DNA from: Lachnospiraceae bacterium
GTDB taxonomy: Bacteria; Bacillota; Clostridia; Lachnospirales; Lachnospiraceae
Assembly (NCBI GenBank): GCA_014804185.1
Contig: JAAVAG010000186.1
Span: forward strand, 1-8,123
DNA: 8,123 nucleotides
Direction: 5' to 3'
The position numbers were made by a program, and so were the translations under genes. The notes beneath the pieces were generated by a model that was not told the origin of the DNA, made no database searches, and saw nothing but the letters and a program-made list of their open reading frames with translations. Below, one piece after another: positions 6,645-8,123 of the stretch (its first letter is position 1; the number at the start of each line of letters is the position of its first letter).

Positions 6645-6680
6645 AAAAAACCACCCGCTGTGAACGGGTGGTTGTATTTT
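6645..6680. terminator. Bidirectional terminator hairpin
   Basis: AACCACCCG (6649-6657) pairs perfectly with CGGGTGGTT (6665-6673) around a seven-base loop. Read on the - strand the stem is followed by six T residues, so it can end transcripts coming from the DUF262 gene; read on the + strand the tail is GTATTTT, which is weaker. It could also back up the tRNA terminator. It lies 261 bases beyond the DUF262 stop codon. Confidence 0.75.
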
Positions 6681-6934
6681 CCCCTGATTTGTATTTCATT
6701 ACACAATTTTACAGTCTATCTGCTGTTCAATCATGCAAGTCATTTGTCCTTATTTTAATTTATGGTATTGGTTAGTTTATTTTAAAATATAAAGCGCATT
6801 ACGAACAACTGTGATAGTTTTTTCCATGTTACATCAAATCCGATATTATGAAGTCCTTTACACAATTAATTGGTGATATTCTGATTAACATAAGGACAAC
6901 TCGCGGAGCGTGGTGTCCGTTGTTTTTTACCTGC
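6681..6934. other. Gene-free AT-rich stretch with one hairpin
   Basis: No convincing protein or RNA gene is seen here on either strand. The stretch is clearly more AT-rich than the operon to its left and contains short AT palindromes (6779-6788, 6863-6872). Near its right end GGACA (6894-6898) pairs with TGTCC (6914-6918) around an inner CGC/GCG stem, 16 bases beyond the DUF262 stop codon. The hairpin may act as the 3' end of the DUF262 messenger. On that strand no T-run follows it, so it is not a standard terminator. Confidence 0.5.
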
Positions 6935-7933
6935 TTATAATTCCTTAACTTTATTTCTCCACCAGTCGAAACGTCTGCGTACATTTTCAGCACTGCTTGT
7001 CCCGGATTGTACATACTGCTTATATTCTTCGTTGGTATCATAGTTACTTACGAAGTCATTGATCATCTCGACTAATTTTGAAAATGATTTGTTGTCTTTT
7101 ACAACACGGTATCCGCTGTACAGAACCATCGGAATGGATGTCACGGGAATCTTGATCTTGCCCTCAAATGATTCATTGAATTGATCCATTGCAGCTGTTA
7201 ATGTTTCTATCTTATCTGCATCAATGGAATCAGAATGATTTGTTACAAATGAATCGATATCTCTCCCTCTGAATGATATAAACTCCTGCTCCTGGTTTGT
7301 CTCCATCAACATGAGAGTTTGAATGATCAGATCCTTATCAGTTCCGTTTTTGCGCTGTGTTTTTGTCATGAGTTTGCTCATAAACGGATGAGAGATGAGA
7401 GAGTGAATCTTATCGCTGAACGCATCCGATTCATTTACAATACGAAGCAATTTTCCGGTTAATGGCTTTCCGGCATTCTGCCTGCGGAACATTTCTTTCA
7501 CTTCATCATCGGTATATCCCGATATGGTACAAAATTCCAGGCTGCAGGCGAGCAGATTAACCTGTACATCCGGGTCAAGTTTTTTAAACTTTTTGCCTGC
7601 GATCTCGTATTCCCTTGTAATCAATTCTCCGTTTTCTTTGCTTTCAAGTACAATAGGCGGAGTGTTTTTGCTGAGTGCAAATTCATTCCTGATAAAACTG
7701 ATACATGTAGAAGTTCTCTGGGAACCGTCAAGAGTAAATAATGTTCCGTTCTCTTCTACAATGTAAATTGGATTTACGGGAAATCCGGATAATAAACTGT
7801 GGATCAGCAACGATTTCATCTTTGGACTCCATTGTCCTATGGGACGCTGAAGCTTATGAGAAAAGGATATATTTCCTTTTTCATATTGATTGCCAATCCA
7901 TTGCAAAGTACGTTCTCTGCTTGAAGTTTTCAA
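6935..7933 (-). CDS. Stand-alone DUF262 (ParB/sulfiredoxin-fold) protein
   Basis: The 332-residue product carries an N-terminal DUF262 domain. LQRPIGQWSPKMKSLLIHSLL (28-48) matches the family's 'QRpyvW' entry, LDGSQRTS (68-75) is the nucleotide-binding DGQQR-type motif with Ser for the first Gln, and MFRRQNAGKPLTG (148-160) is the 'F.R.N.gG.pLt' motif. DUF262 is the NTP-using half of GmrSD-type modification-dependent restriction enzymes and occurs widely in phages and islands. Here the rest (about 170-332) is helical, ending in FDWWRNKVKEL, and no HNH nuclease (DUF1524) motif is visible, so cleavage by this protein alone is not supported. The start is TTG with AGGAGG seven bases upstream. The gene is AT-richer than the operon to the left and is transcribed against it, suggesting acquisition. 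Confidence 0.85.
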   Translation of the reverse strand: MKTSSRERTLQWIGNQYEKGNISFSHKLQRPIGQWSPKMKSLLIHSLLSGFPVNPIYIVEENGTLFTLDGSQRTSTCISFIRNEFALSKNTPPIVLESKENGELITREYEIAGKKFKKLDPDVQVNLLACSLEFCTISGYTDDEVKEMFRRQNAGKPLTGKLLRIVNESDAFSDKIHSLISHPFMSKLMTKTQRKNGTDKDLIIQTLMLMETNQEQEFISFRGRDIDSFVTNHSDSIDADKIETLTAAMDQFNESFEGKIKIPVTSIPMVLYSGYRVVKDNKSFSKLVEMINDFVSNYDTNEEYKQYVQSGTSSAENVRRRFDWWRNKVKEL

Positions 7934-7940
7934 TGTGCTA

Positions 7941-7946
7941 CCTCCT
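7941..7946 (-). promoter_or_regulatory. Ribosome-binding site supporting the TTG start of the DUF262 gene
   Basis: On the - strand AGGAGG, a perfect Shine-Dalgarno core, lies seven bases before the TTG at 7933-7931. No ATG in frame is near, so this site decides the start. The TTG codon would lower translation despite the strong binding site. Confidence 0.85.
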
Positions 7947-7968
7947 GAATAATATTTTTGGTGTTTTC

Positions 7969-7997
7969 AGAGTAGCACAATAACCGAAAATTGTAAA
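7969..7997 (-). promoter_or_regulatory. Probable promoter of the DUF262 gene
   Basis: Read on the - strand, TTTACA (7997-7992), a 17-base spacer and TACTCT (7974-7969) with TG one base before the -10 form an extended -10 promoter. The start would be near 7962, giving a leader of about 30 bases. The -35 is good and the -10 weak. Confidence 0.5.
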
Positions 7998-8030
7998 TAT
8001 TTCACATGCCATTAATATATTGATTTTTGG

Positions 8031-8059
8031 TTGCATAGTTTCCTGTGTAGTGGTATATT
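8031..8059 (+). promoter_or_regulatory. Probable promoter of the divergent right-end gene
   Basis: TTGCAT (8031-8036), a 17-base spacer and TATATT (8054-8059) with TG one base ahead (TGG, 8051-8053) form an extended -10 promoter. It points away from the DUF262 promoter, whose -35 is about 34 bases to the left. Confidence 0.55.
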
Positions 8060-8096
8060 ATGCTATTGGAAATGGCGGAAAACAAGAGGAATACGA

Positions 8097-8123
8097 ATGC
8101 GTGTAGTGATAAACGGGATAGAA
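8097..8123 (+). CDS. Start of an unidentified gene, cut by the window end
   Basis: ATG at 8097 is preceded by AGAGGA (8085-8090) at six bases and by the promoter at 8031-8059. The nine visible codons read MRVVINGIE, which is too short to name a family. A second open frame from ATG 8072 (MAENKRNTNAC...) also stays open to the edge but lacks a good ribosome-binding site, so 8097 is preferred. The gene is divergent from the DUF262 gene and may share regulation with it. Confidence 0.5.

Noticed and set aside
6483..6758. Open frame through the tRNA and its terminator
   Set aside because: It runs through a complete tRNA and two terminator hairpins.
6777..6827. Short - strand frame reading MEKTITVVRNALYILK
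   Set aside because: It has only 16 residues, no ribosome-binding site, and lies in an AT-rich stretch where short frames are expected by chance.
6699..6867. Direct repeat TTACACAATT at 6699-6708 and 6858-6867 as possible attachment or insertion sites
   Set aside because: Ten AT-rich bases repeated within 160 bases are not significant, and no mobile gene lies between them.
6600..8123. Second copy of the tRNA-Leu 3' end as an attachment site
   Set aside because: No match to the T arm or acceptor end was found in the window.

Overview
The window looks like a piece of a Firmicutes chromosome, most likely from the order Clostridiales and plausibly the family Lachnospiraceae. The reasons are the purine-rich Shine-Dalgarno sequences in front of nearly every gene, the character of the 23S rRNA 3' end, the presence of hisH-hisF, ung and a divergent lysA on one strand, and a tRNA-Leu gene that does not encode CCA. 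The genus cannot be fixed from sequence reading alone.

Layout. Positions 1-383 are the 3' end of a 23S rRNA gene. A 134-base spacer follows; it carries a tandem 15-base hairpin repeat and no 5S rRNA gene, and ends at a strong intrinsic terminator (518-541). Directly after the terminator lies a gene for a sirtuin-like (SIR2 superfamily) protein with substituted catalytic motifs (567-1376). After a short gap with a plausible promoter comes a tight five-gene block on the + strand (1525-6354). It encodes a large single-pass membrane protein with a highly charged Lys/Glu/Ala tail, the two subunits of imidazole glycerol phosphate synthase (hisH, hisF), uracil-DNA glycosylase (ung) and a diaminopimelate decarboxylase-like enzyme (lysA). 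Gaps are 4-33 bases and an intrinsic terminator closes the block at 6379-6406. A well-formed promoter (6415-6443) then drives a lone tRNA-Leu(CAA) gene (6469-6551) with its own long terminator.

From about 6600 onward the character changes. The sequence becomes AT-richer, and a gene-poor stretch of about 330 bases holds a bidirectional terminator hairpin and a second hairpin. A stand-alone DUF262 (ParB/sulfiredoxin-fold) gene then lies on the opposite strand (7933-6935). Another gene starts divergently at 8097 and runs off the end of the window. This right end, next to a tRNA gene, looks like an accessory region and is where defence or mobile-element functions are most likely.

How the genes work together. 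HisH and HisF form one enzyme complex: HisH releases ammonia from glutamine and HisF uses it in the fifth step of histidine synthesis. LysA makes lysine. Ung repairs uracil in DNA and has no direct link to either pathway, so the block looks like co-transcription of unrelated housekeeping genes behind an uncharacterised membrane protein. No complete new system is visible. The best leads are the missing 5S gene with its repeat-structured spacer, the sirtuin-like gene lodged against the rRNA terminator, the modular charged membrane protein, and the DUF262/divergent gene pair cut by the window end.
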